DNA of 64,000 bases. Origin: CAMBDS01 sp964355675 (lineage in GTDB: Bacteria; Electryoneota; AABM5-125-24; Hatepunaeales; Hatepunaeaceae). Under the pieces are notes generated by a model. The model was not told where the DNA came from and did not search any database. It saw only the letters and a program-made list of their open reading frames with translations. The stretch covers positions 5,538 through 69,537 of the forward strand of contig CAYHEC010000019.1 in assembly GCA_964355675.1 (NCBI GenBank), read 5' to 3'. Within the stretch, counting starts at the first letter, position 1. Every line of letters starts with the position of its first letter. A program made the position numbers and the translations under genes. Below, in pieces: positions 16,581 through 27,700 of this stretch.

Positions 16581-18754
16581 AATCAGAATCAGTAGTGCCG
16601 ATAAATGTCGGGACTACCACCCGCTTATCCCCTGCGGCAGGGTGTGCTCATCCTGCCGTGAAGCCGACAATCTGCAATTGGTCGCAGGGTGGGGACACCC
16701 TGCGACACCGGAAGGCAGTGTTCGCGGCTTTACTGGTAATTCTTTTGATCGGGTTTTCCAACACTATTGCCAGCGCCGCCGAGGAAGTTAAACCTTCATC
16801 AGATGCCCTCGATAACGTTGTCGAGTCTGTCGAATTCTACGATACACCGATCTCTGATATTCTCAGGTTGTTGGCAAGGCAGAATGATCTAAATCTGATC
16901 ATCGGTCCTGACTCGATGGGGAACGTCTCTCTCCGTTTTTCAGGGGTTACCCTGAAGGCCGCTCTCGATGCGATTTTACGGGCGAAAGGATTTCAATACC
17001 AGATTTACGACAATATCATGCTTGTCAACAGGCCCGATTCCCTCGAAAAAAGGCGAGGGATAGGGCTTGAAAGCAAACTATTTAAATTAAAAAACACCGA
17101 TGCACGGGATATGAAGGCGGCAATAGACTCTGCGCGCGTGCTTTCCCCCTGGGGTTTTACATCGGTATTTTCACGTTCGATCAGTAACGAGGTTTCTGCG
17201 ATTAAAACTGGCGCTGTGGCTGGCCAAGTTGCACCCCGCGCCAGATCAGACGTCTTGCTTGTCACCGATCAGATGAAAAACCTCGAGCAGGTTACCAGCC
17301 TCATCCTGAACATCGATATTCCAGTCAGGCAAATAGCCATAGACGTCAAATTCGTCGAGACTATTCTAACCAAGGATCAGCAAATTGGAATCAACTGGCA
17401 GCAATTACTGAAAATGCAGGGCGCTTATGCTGGGAAAACAAATTGGCTCCTCGGAAAGGCTGATCCCACCGGCGTCAGCAGTGGCGAGATTGCGTTCGGC
17501 TCACTGACTCAAACTCATTTCGAACTGATTCTCGATATGCTGATGCAGAATCAGCGAGCCAAACTTCTCTCACAGCCACGGATCGCGACCCTCGATAATC
17601 AGCCCGCGACTATTGCCATCACGACCACGATATATATTGAATCACGAACCAGCGATCCCGCAACTGGCGTTATTCAAAGTAATTTTACGCCGCTTGATGT
17701 ACCTATCGAAATGGTAGTAGTGCCGCATATTCTCGATGATGATCGCGTAATGCTCGAGATTAAACCTGTCGTCAGCGAAATTATTGGCTGGCAGGTTGGT
17801 ACACAAGGGCAACGTGTACCTCAGATTTCATCGCGAACGGCCGATACTCGAATTGAGGTGAAAAACGGCGAGACCGCGATAATTGGAGGTTTGTTAAAGG
17901 ACAAGGTAATTCAGAACGAAAAGAGAATCTGGTTGCTCGGTTCAATCCCGTTTATTGGGTATCTGTTCCGACATAATATAGAGACAATCGAACGGTCGGA
18001 TCTTTCCATTTTCATCACCCCTCGCATCGTCGAAGATGACGGCGAATCGCCCTTCGAAAAGCCGCAGGATCTCTTTGGTATGAACTCCGACACCTCCCAG
18101 AAATCCGCGATGATTGGAACTGAATTTTCTGACGGATTGGCGGCCAAGTTACCGGAAATAATTGACCTCCGTCCCTATTTTCCGATTCCCGCTGGCGCCG
18201 CTTGGAGTTATAATTGGGTCGAAGAACAAGGTGATGAATGGGTGAGTGAAATGATTATTGAGAAACGTGACGGCGATTTTGCCTACTCGCTTGAAACAAT
18301 CCCGTCTGGAAAATACAAATCCGAAGTGAGAAGCTGTTATAAATGGGATGGGGTGGGATTAGTAAGTCTATACAAAGTCAATCCCGGCAAGGATTCGCTC
18401 AAATATAGTCCGGTCAGGTATATCCTTCCCGCACAGATGGAGGTCGGGCGTGACTATGAGACTAATTACAGCTGGACAACTTTCGGTTTTGCTGGACAGA
18501 AAACCTCGGTCGGGCATGTAAATCAACGTCAGAAGATCATTCGTCGAGAGGGGGTAACCCTTCCCTTCGGCAGATATAAGGATTGCTTGTTGGTGGAAAC
18601 AGTCTGGTGGAATCCGGATGATAAATCGAAAGCCAAGAAAAGAAAACTCGTCTGGTACGCGCGGGATTTTGGTCCGGTAAAAGTCGAACACGACATTGCC
18701 GATGGCCCAAATAAGGTCAAAGGCAAAATGTCAGCGATTTTGAAAAAGCGTTGA
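16577..18754 (+). CDS. pilQ: PilQ/GspD-type secretin with extra C-terminal beta domain
   Basis: This is the outer-membrane channel of the pilus. The start is GTG 16577 behind GGGAGGAGG. Residues 1-44 are encoded partly by an inserted palindromic repeat; the real signal peptide follows (AVFAALLVILLIGFSNTIASA, about 47-67; AlaSerAla cleavage). Then come an STN/N0 domain (VEFYDTPISDILRLLARQND), N-domains, and the secretin core (LSQPRIATLDNQPATIAITT, then VKNGETAIIGGLLKDKV and SIPFIGYLFR). After residue about 480, where most secretins end, a further domain of about 230 residues begins (YFPIPAGAAWSYNWVEE, ending LVWYARDFGPVKVEHD). It resembles secreted domains of the WxY...GxYxDCLxVE type. The stop overlaps the upstream TTG of the giant gene. 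Confidence 0.9.
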   Translation: MKSESVVPINVGTTTRLSPAAGCAHPAVKPTICNWSQGGDTLRHRKAVFAALLVILLIGFSNTIASAAEEVKPSSDALDNVVESVEFYDTPISDILRLLARQNDLNLIIGPDSMGNVSLRFSGVTLKAALDAILRAKGFQYQIYDNIMLVNRPDSLEKRRGIGLESKLFKLKNTDARDMKAAIDSARVLSPWGFTSVFSRSISNEVSAIKTGAVAGQVAPRARSDVLLVTDQMKNLEQVTSLILNIDIPVRQIAIDVKFVETILTKDQQIGINWQQLLKMQGAYAGKTNWLLGKADPTGVSSGEIAFGSLTQTHFELILDMLMQNQRAKLLSQPRIATLDNQPATIAITTTIYIESRTSDPATGVIQSNFTPLDVPIEMVVVPHILDDDRVMLEIKPVVSEIIGWQVGTQGQRVPQISSRTADTRIEVKNGETAIIGGLLKDKVIQNEKRIWLLGSIPFIGYLFRHNIETIERSDLSIFITPRIVEDDGESPFEKPQDLFGMNSDTSQKSAMIGTEFSDGLAAKLPEIIDLRPYFPIPAGAAWSYNWVEEQGDEWVSEMIIEKRDGDFAYSLETIPSGKYKSEVRSCYKWDGVGLVSLYKVNPGKDSLKYSPVRYILPAQMEVGRDYETNYSWTTFGFAGQKTSVGHVNQRQKIIRREGVTLPFGRYKDCLLVETVWWNPDDKSKAKKRKLVWYARDFGPVKVEHDIADGPNKVKGKMSAILKKR
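16591..16706. repeat. Palindromic repeat cluster translated in frame at the secretin N-terminus
   Basis: Three hairpins lie back to back: GTAGTGCCGA/TCGGGACTAC (16591-16616), CGGCAGGGTG/CATCCTGCCG (16635-16658), and a perfect 11-bp stem GTCGCAGGGTG-GGGA-CACCCTGCGAC (16681-16706). The last two repeat the paired layout of the intergenic elements at 31414-31488 and 48749-48823. Here they are coding, between the GTG and the signal peptide of pilQ. Confidence 0.75.
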
Positions 18755-18774
18755 AAATCCTAAGGAAATTTTCG

Positions 18775-21700
18775 GTGAAGAATACCATTCTTCCTTTACG
18801 CATTCTCATGATTCTCGTCGTGGCCGGATTATCGTTGCAGTGTCAGGAGAAAGGCACGTTCAATCCGGTCGGTCCGCCGACTCGAACTTTGCGGATAGAC
18901 CGGCCTACTGCCAATCCGAACCGAATCGCGGCTGGCGGTGGCGAAAGTATTGTCAGTGGCTGGATTATTGACCAGGATGACGAACCATACATCGGCAAAC
19001 GAGTAACATTTCAAGCTCGTCGGGGAACGATCGACGCCGTCGATACGACCGATCAGGCCGGGGCATTCTCTGCAAGATATGTTTCCGGTGACGCTCCTGG
19101 AACAGATACAGTCACAGTATCGGTCGAAAATGAAACAGCCTCAGTTTACATTACTCTTACTGGTTCATCGGCAGATATAACGCTCCAGCTTGCAAAACTC
19201 TCCATTCTGGCAAATGGATTCGACACCACCCTCGTCACCGCTATTCTGATTGGACGTAGTGGACCTCTCAACCGGATTCCAGTTCGTTTCGAAACGACTG
19301 CGGGCACATTTACCGGCCAGCGGACAACCTTCGGACAGACCGATATCGATGGGCGGGCGACTGTCGTAATCACATCATCTTCTTCAACTACGACTATTAC
19401 TGCCACTATTACCGCGACGATTGAGGACGTTTCCACAATAGCTCCAATCAAAAGTTTCCAGCCGAGAATCCGACGGGGAGTCAGTGGTTTGTCGCATCGA
19501 GTTGAACCGGCGTCAGTGGATGCTGAAGCTTCAATTCCGATTACCTATCGCGGAGTGGATATTTCAGTCGAGGCTACCCCCGACCTGATCCCTGGCGATG
19601 GTCAATCAACTTCCGAAATTCGTGCCTTCATCAAGGAAGAAAACAATCAAGCTGTCCCCAATGCGCAGGTGACATTTTCAGCTCGGCTCGGCTCGATTCC
19701 AGTTCAAGCGTTTACGGATGGCGCGGGAGTGGTCCGCGTTAATCTTACCTCGGCGACTCTTCCCGGGGCGACCGACCGAGTTGTGGCGCGCTATGGTCCA
19801 CTACTTGCCGATTCCGTTGAAGTGATTTATGCCGCCACCGTTGGTCGCATTGTACTAAGCTCCGACGTTCAGAGTTTTCTCGCAAACGGCAAGAACAACG
19901 CTACGATTACAGCGCAGGTTTTTGGTGGAACGGGCAGAGTCGCTCCTAATGTCGAAGTCTCTTTTACGACTGATACCGGTTTTGTCTTCCCTCAGCGAGT
20001 GGTTACCGATATCGATGGCAAAGCGGTCACCAGACTTACAAGCCCCGGCAGTAGTGATAACCTGATGGTGACGGTGCGCGGCGAGGTCGTCCAGAGCGCA
20101 GGCAGTGAGGATTTATCATTGCCGAACCAATTATTCAGTGAATTGCGACGGAGTGTCCTCACACTGTCCCAAGGATCGGCAAACCTCGCAGTCGGACCAT
20201 TTGCTTCCCGATCTGAACCTGCTACGCCGAGGCGATCTATTGCGCCCGGCCACGGTCAGCCTCAATTGACACCGGGTGTGGACGTTCTGTTGCGGGGTGT
20301 GGACACCCCGCAACAGCGTAATACTCAGCCTCCATCATTGCAGGGTGTGGACACCCCGCAACAGCCTATATCAAAAGACACTCTGCGGTCTCCCGAATCG
20401 CTTGCTGTTGAATCGCAGGTTTCGATTTTGGCTCGAGGAGTCCAACTGAGTCTATCAGTGAATCCTGACTCGTTGGTAGCGAGAACTGGCTCTCTAAGTG
20501 CCCTGAGCGCTCATGTTTTTGAGACAACATCCGGTAATCCGGTAATCGGGGATACCGTCAGGTTTGGTACAACATTTGGGTCGGTTCCCGGTTCGGCAAT
20601 TCTTGATGATGAAGGAATCGCTCACGCCAACTTCACTGCTGGGGATCAAGTCGGAACCGCAGTCGTTACGGCAAGATATGGATCAGTATTTCGCACGGAT
20701 GCAACCATCGAATTGTTGCCGTTAATTGGGCGGTTAATGCTCCGTGCCGACCGTTTATCGATCAGATCCGGGGGAATAGATTCATCCTCCATCACCGCCC
20801 AGCTCTTTGATCCGCTTGGCAATTCCGTTCCCAATATCGAAATTACTTTCAGTTCTGATCATTTGCCAGGTGAATTCGTTAGCAAGGTAACCAATGCCGA
20901 TGGCTTGGCCTCTTATGTCATTGTATCGCCGGCCTTTGAATTAGACAGTGCATTCCGGGTTATCGCGGTAGCGGGAGCAATATCAGAAGAAATCAGGATT
21001 AGAGTCCGGGCAATTTCGCGCTCGATTGGAGCGGATCCAGATAGTCTTTCGAGCGGCAGTAGTCAACCGGTTACAATTACTTTTGAGGCATTCGAATCAG
21101 CGACTCATCGTCCGATATTGGGAGATACTGTTTGGTTCTCGGCGACAGGTGGAGTTGTCCAGCCTTTTGCGATACTCAATGCTGAAGGCGTGGCGAGAAC
21201 GACTTTCAGGGTGGGCAGTGAGCCCGGAACTGCATTAGCCATCGGGCAACTGGGAGGGCTGAAGCCTGATACGGCGCGAATGGTATTGGTCGAACCGGTT
21301 CACAGTGTTGTTACTAGAGTTGCCCGTCGCTCCATACTTGCCAACGGCGTCGATACAACGATTGTTACTGCAATTGTTTCCAATATACTTGGTCAGCCTG
21401 CTCCGCGCGTCTGGGTCAGCTTTAGAACGAACTCCGGAACGCTTACACCGGCGGTAGCCCTCACCGACTCGACCGGATTGGCTCGAGTACAATTTCAGTC
21501 ATCTGCCGATAACAACGACAGTCACTCTGAAATTATCGTTAGCGCGATCGAAGGAATTGTTGCCCTCGCACCACAACCCCGTGACATTGTGCCGCAATTA
21601 TCTAGACCAAGCCCATCCCGCGCCTTGAACGGCATTCCGGCGTGGCTTCAAAATCCACAACCGAAATTGTCGCAGGATGCTTTTACCTTAAAGACAGTCC

Positions 21701-24700
21701 CCCTGAGTGGGGATGCCCCGAGCCATTCAGGTGAATCAATTATTCCTTCGATTCCCGCCTTGCCACGCATTTATGACGTGCACGACACGGTTACAGTTGA
21801 GACGCGCGGCGTGACCTTAACTCTGCGAGCCTCTATAAATTCGATTCGTGCCGACGGGAGAAGCCGGGCTGGCATTAATATTCAGTTGACGGAAACGACA
21901 ACCGGTTCGGCAATCGCGACCGCTCGACTGCGAATTGGAGCTACCCGAGGAGCCATAATTGCCGAGGGCGTAACCCGGAATGATGGTACGTTTACCGATA
22001 GCCTTACGGTAGGAGTCGTGCCGGGAAACTGCGTGGTCAGAGTCACGTATGGAAATCTGATATTGGCATCGGATACGTTGGAATTTACCCCTGATCCAGC
22101 GAGGCAGAATCTTAATTTCCAACTTGATACTTTGCAGGCAACCGCCGGATCTGACGAGCGCATCCACCTGTCTGGGCGAGTCGTCGATGAGGATGGAGCT
22201 CCTTCTAATGGAATTGGTGTAAAGTTTACTCTGGAGGGAGCCCTCTGGGCATTGGTCGATCCCTCAGAAAACATCCAAGTCACCCGCTACGAAAATACCT
22301 TCCGCGTCGATGACAGGGAAGCAATTACTTCGCTAAGACTTCTCGCGCAATTACGCGGCGTCGAAAGCGTTCAGACTCAAATTCTTCTTAACAGAACGCT
22401 CCTCGACCAGGTGGCGCTCCCACAAGCCGATCTTTGGGGTGATTACACCCTATCACTACCAACCGATCGGCTCCTCGATGGAGTCAATCGTCTTGAAATC
22501 ATCGGCGGCGATGTGGGTGGAGTCGTGGATCGCTTTTCCATTGCCGGAGTCAGACTGGGACTGATGGGTAGCCACGTATTGAGTGAAGCGTTTACAGGCG
22601 AGGATGGTACGGTAGAAGCTGAATGGCCGGTTGGACCGGTTGCTGGAGTTGTCACGTTTAAGGCGGCGCTCACCGAAGCGCCAGCGCGTTTCATCCAACG
22701 AAACCTGCGGTTGACGCCAGGAAACCCTGTGGCGATCAGACTATCTACTGCCGCCGATACGCTCCTTGCCAATGGCGCTGAGGAGTCTTCTCTGCTCGCA
22801 CTGGTTACCGACGCCAATGGTAATCCTGCCACCAGTGGTGTGCGAATTGCTTTCGCCACCGAAGATGGACAAATTCGTCCTCAAGAAGCTCAAACATTGG
22901 GCGACGGAACGGCGTCGGCGATCTACACTTCATCTGCTTCTGACCGTGATGTTCAAGCCGTACTTACCGCCAGTGGCGGCGGAGCCGACGGTTTATGGCG
23001 GTTATTGCTAAGAGGCGCTCGTCTGAGATTGACAGTACCTGACGCGAGGTTGCTTGCCGATGGTAATTCTCAAATGGAAATTAGAGCCCGGCTTTCGACC
23101 GCCGATGGCGCGGCGGTTGCTGGCCGCCGGATTGATTTTGTCACAACACGCGGTTCCATAACACCGTCCGCTCAGACCGGAAACGATGGAGTTGCTCTTG
23201 CAATATTGACAGCGGCTGATGTGGCTGACACCGCCAGAATAACCGCCGCATTCGGTCCGGTAATCTCAGACTCCGGCCTTGTGATATTTGCTTCTTTGAT
23301 AGATCATATCGAAATAACTTCCAGCCCTGAATCGATCCGAGCTGACGGTTTGGATAGTACTTCGGTGACGGTTACAGCAACTGACGGGCTGGGACGTGGG
23401 GCATCCGGCGTCAGGATCGATCTCAATATCGACAGAGGTAGAATCTCCTCGCGCCGGGTTCTAACTGATGGCAGTGGGTCAGCGACGGTAAAAGTCTTCG
23501 GGACGGCTCTTTCTGAAGATGATTCGCTGAGAGTTGTGGCTTCGACGTCGAGCGGAAACCACCGCGATACACTTTATGTAAGACTTCGAGGAGTGACGTT
23601 TACTCTTCTCTCTGACCGTGACAGTCTCGCCGCAAATGGAGTCGCCACCGCAAGTGTAACGGCGCGAATAGTCGAAACGTCAAACGGTAACGCGGTTACA
23701 AGCGGTAGGGTGGCATTCTCGACCGATCTCGGCGGTATTTCCGCCACGGCAAATCTCGACCAGAGCGGTCAGGCTGTGGCAACATATACTGCCTCTGCAA
23801 CGATTGGTCTGGCAACCGTGCGGGCGGTTTATGGCAATACCCTCAACGCTTCTGATACAATCAGACTCGTGGACAAGGTTGCCGCGCTCGAACTAACTGT
23901 GAGCCCGCAATTGATTCTGGCGAACGGCTCGCAAAGAGCGTTACTGATTGCCAGAGTGACCGACTCATGGGGTGAGGGAGCGTCTCACGAGCAAGTTTCC
24001 TTTAATTTTGAGGGTGCGGGAACGGTCTCACCCAATGTCGGAATTACCAATGACGATGGCGAATTCAGGGCGACCGCTCGAGGATTTGGTTCCTCTAATA
24101 ATGGACGCTTACTTGTGACTGCGTCGATCCGGGGCGGAAGGTTTACTGAAACGGTTGCCATCGATTTGCGCGGGGTAACACTCGACCTTGAAGCGTCACC
24201 TGTACTAATCGCCGGGGATGGGAGATCGGTTTCGACGCTCACGGCTCGGTTGCGTGAAACTTATACCGGGCATCCCATCACTAACGACACCATCCGTTTT
24301 ATGACCAGCGCCGGAATAATTACCCCTTTCCGATTGACTGATCAAAATGGCGAGGCATCAGTCAGCCTACGAAGCGACGCTCACCCCGCGATTGCGACTG
24401 TCGTTGCCGAATATGGCAATCGGCTTGCCGACACAGCTCAAGTCGCATTTGCCGGCAGATATTCCTACCTTGATTTGAGCCTTGAACGCCAGTCACTATT
24501 AGCGGATGGGGTTGATTCAGGCTTGGCAACAGTCCTATTAGTCGATACGTTGAGGCGACCCGTCGAAGGAGTTGCAGTATTTTTTACGCTTATCGATACA
24601 CTCGGAACGCTATCCAATGACAGCGCCGTTACCGACAATAATGGACTTACCTCGATCTCTTGGCGTAGTACGGCCTCTCAAACCGATCTGAGTGCCAGAA

Positions 24701-27700
24701 TTCGAGCGTCTGCCGGAGCCCTTGCCGATACAGCGAGGCTCTCGATGCGCGGCGTGACTATCACGCTCTCTGCCAATCAAGATACCATCCCGGCGAATGG
24801 GGTGGCGGAGTCACGCATAACAGCTCAAGTTCGTGAAACAGTCCGAGGCAACCCTGTTACCGGCCGGTCAGTCTCGTTCCGTACGGATGCAGGCGTCATT
24901 CCTGCCCTCTCAAATTTAGATGAAAACGGCCAGACAACTGTTGCTCTTAGAGCCGCAGTTCAACCGGGAACAGCGACGGTCACCGCCGATTTCGGGCGCA
25001 GTCTGTCTGCACAGCGTCGGGTTGCATTTATTCCGACGGTTGGCAGTCTTTCTTTTTCAGCTGGTCGAGCGAGGATTCTTGCTGATGGAACCGATACTAC
25101 CCTTATTCGGCTAAGGCTTGTCGATGGCGCAAACAACCCAGCCCCAAATGTCAGAATAACTCTTGGAACTCCAGGCGGTGGACAGATTATCCCAAGTAAT
25201 GTTGTCACCGATGAAGATGGTTCAGCCGAGGCGATCTACCGATCATTTGCCTTTAGTTCCGATTCTATAGTCCAAATAACTGGCGTTGCGACTGGTGGAG
25301 CCGCCGCTCAGATATCAGTCAGAATCGTTGGATTAACACTTTTGCTTGAGGCCAATCCCGACCACCTAAGCGCTAACGGACGTGCGGAGTCTCAGATTTC
25401 GGCAACTTTGTTCGAATCAATCCGCCACACGCCTCTCTCGAGTCGACGGATTGCCTACAGTTCTAATCGAGGCAGGATAATTGAATCGAACGAGACTGAC
25501 GCGGATGGCATTGCGGTTGTCACTTTCACAGCTCCAAACGTTGCGGGTGATGTCCTGATTTCCGCTGATTACGGCGACACACTTACCGCGACGCTCACAG
25601 TGTCCTGCCAAGCCTCCGTGCCTCGTACCGCTGAACTGACGATAGACCCAATAACAGTATCGGTTGCAGGTGTTGGTCGTGACGAGAGTGCAGTTCTTAC
25701 CGCACTCATCAGGGATGCCACCGGGCAAATTGTTGCTGATAACAATCTGATAGTCCTTAAGATTGCGCCAAGCCGCGGAACCAGATTTCAGAACGATCTC
25801 GATACAATCGTTGTAAGGACGTCTGAAGGCATTGTCACGGCTAATGTACATTCGGGGGACACTCCCGGAACGGTACGGTTCCAAGTCTGGTTCGAAGGAA
25901 GGCTTCTTGCATCGGGTGGTGAGCTGACCGTAAGGTCGGGACCTGCCGCCCGCCTTCGAGTCCGACCAGATATCTCGACTATTCACATCCCCGCAGGAGG
26001 TTTTACCGCCTTTCCGGTATCGGCAACAGTGAGCGACAGGTTCGGTAATCCGGTCGAAGACGGTACTATTGTGCGGTTTAGCCTGAGTCCGGATACTCTT
26101 GCCAGCATCACTGGAGAGGGAAGAACAGCGGGAGGCGTAGTTTCGACGCCGGTGGCTCCCATCGATTATCCTACCGGGATCTGGCTTACCTACAGCAATG
26201 ATGTGGCAGGCGAGGTGGTCTGGATACACGCTGTCTCAGGCGAGAATGTCCACGATTCATCTCGAGTTATTCTTCCCGGTGCGTTGCAGGGTGGTGAACC
26301 AGAGAGAATGGAAGCCGGATTCGATTCGCTCTCGCTGGTGGCTGACGGTCAATCAACTGCGCAACTGACGATAAATTTGATCGACGCTGATGGACGCCCT
26401 GTGGCGGATATGACTCAGGTAAGACTATCCTCGACACTCGGCATCGTCCAAACCCCACGGTTCACTGCAGGGGGAACTGCTACCGCGACCTACCGTGCCG
26501 GGAGAGTTTCCGGGATAGATACGGTTCGCATCGAGTCCGGAAATATCTCCGACCAGATCACTCTTCGACTGCGATCCGGTACGCCCGACCACCTGGAAGT
26601 AGTCGCAGATAGAGATCATCTTCGAGCTGACAGCACTGATAACACTACGATCACCGCTACCGTTTATGACCGTTTCGACAATCTGGTACTGCCCGGGACG
26701 CCGGTTCTATTTTTTACTACTCTGGGGTCTATAGATATCTTCAGTGAGACGAATGAGGAAGGAGTTGCTTCGGCTCTTTTAACTGCGGGAACAAGGACTG
26801 GTACGGCGATAGTGAGAGCCACTGCTGGGGAGGTGGATGCCATTACGACCGTCGTTTTTGAATCAGGCGATCCGTCGAACGTGGTCTTTATCGGAGCCAA
26901 TCGCCAGTCAATAGGTGTTAAGGGGGCAGGTCAACCGGAAACTGCAAACTTGATATTTGAAGTCCGCGATGATCGAGGCGTGGCAGTCGATTCGCTCCAT
27001 AGCACATTCGTAAGATTCTTGCTTGATGGTCCCGTAAAAGTGATCGATCCCGATTCGTCGTCAACGGACTCCATCGCTACTCTTTCACCCGATTCTGTAC
27101 TTACCGACGCGCATGGCCAAGTGTCGGTCACGTTGCATTCTGGATATTTCGCAGGGGCAGTTGAAGTATCAGGGCGGGTTGGGGAGAGAATTGGCGGGCG
27201 AGCCATCGCTATTGCAATCCGCGGTGGGCCGCCTGATGAATCGCACTTTACAATCCAGCCAAACCGTTGCGTCACTACTGGTATCGAGGGAACACCGACC
27301 GATACGACCTTGATTTCAGTGACACTGGGAGACCGATTCTCGAATCCGGTCACACCGGGAACAGTTCTCCGTTTCCGGTCATCTGGGGGAGTAATCGAGG
27401 GATCGGCAGTAACCGATACACTTGGGATTGCGACTGTTTTGCTGAGAACAACCCGTCCCTGGCCCGAAAATGGCATCGATACTATCGAAGCCCAAACCAT
27501 TGACTTCCAAGACCGAGAAATCCGAGCCGTGACCACCATGCTGGTAACTGGCCCGACTATCGCCACGTTCGACACGGCTGACGGATGGGAAATTCCGTTT
27601 GGGTCTTACCATGACTTTGTATTAACTGTCGCCGATCTCTATGGGCACTCTTTATCTGCCGGAACTGAGATACTGATCACGGCCACAGCTTTCGACGTGC

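Noticed and set aside
25417..26229. 270-codon open frame on the minus strand
   Set aside because: It lies wholly inside the giant Ig-repeat gene and its product is low-complexity with no family features; it is a shadow of biased codon use.
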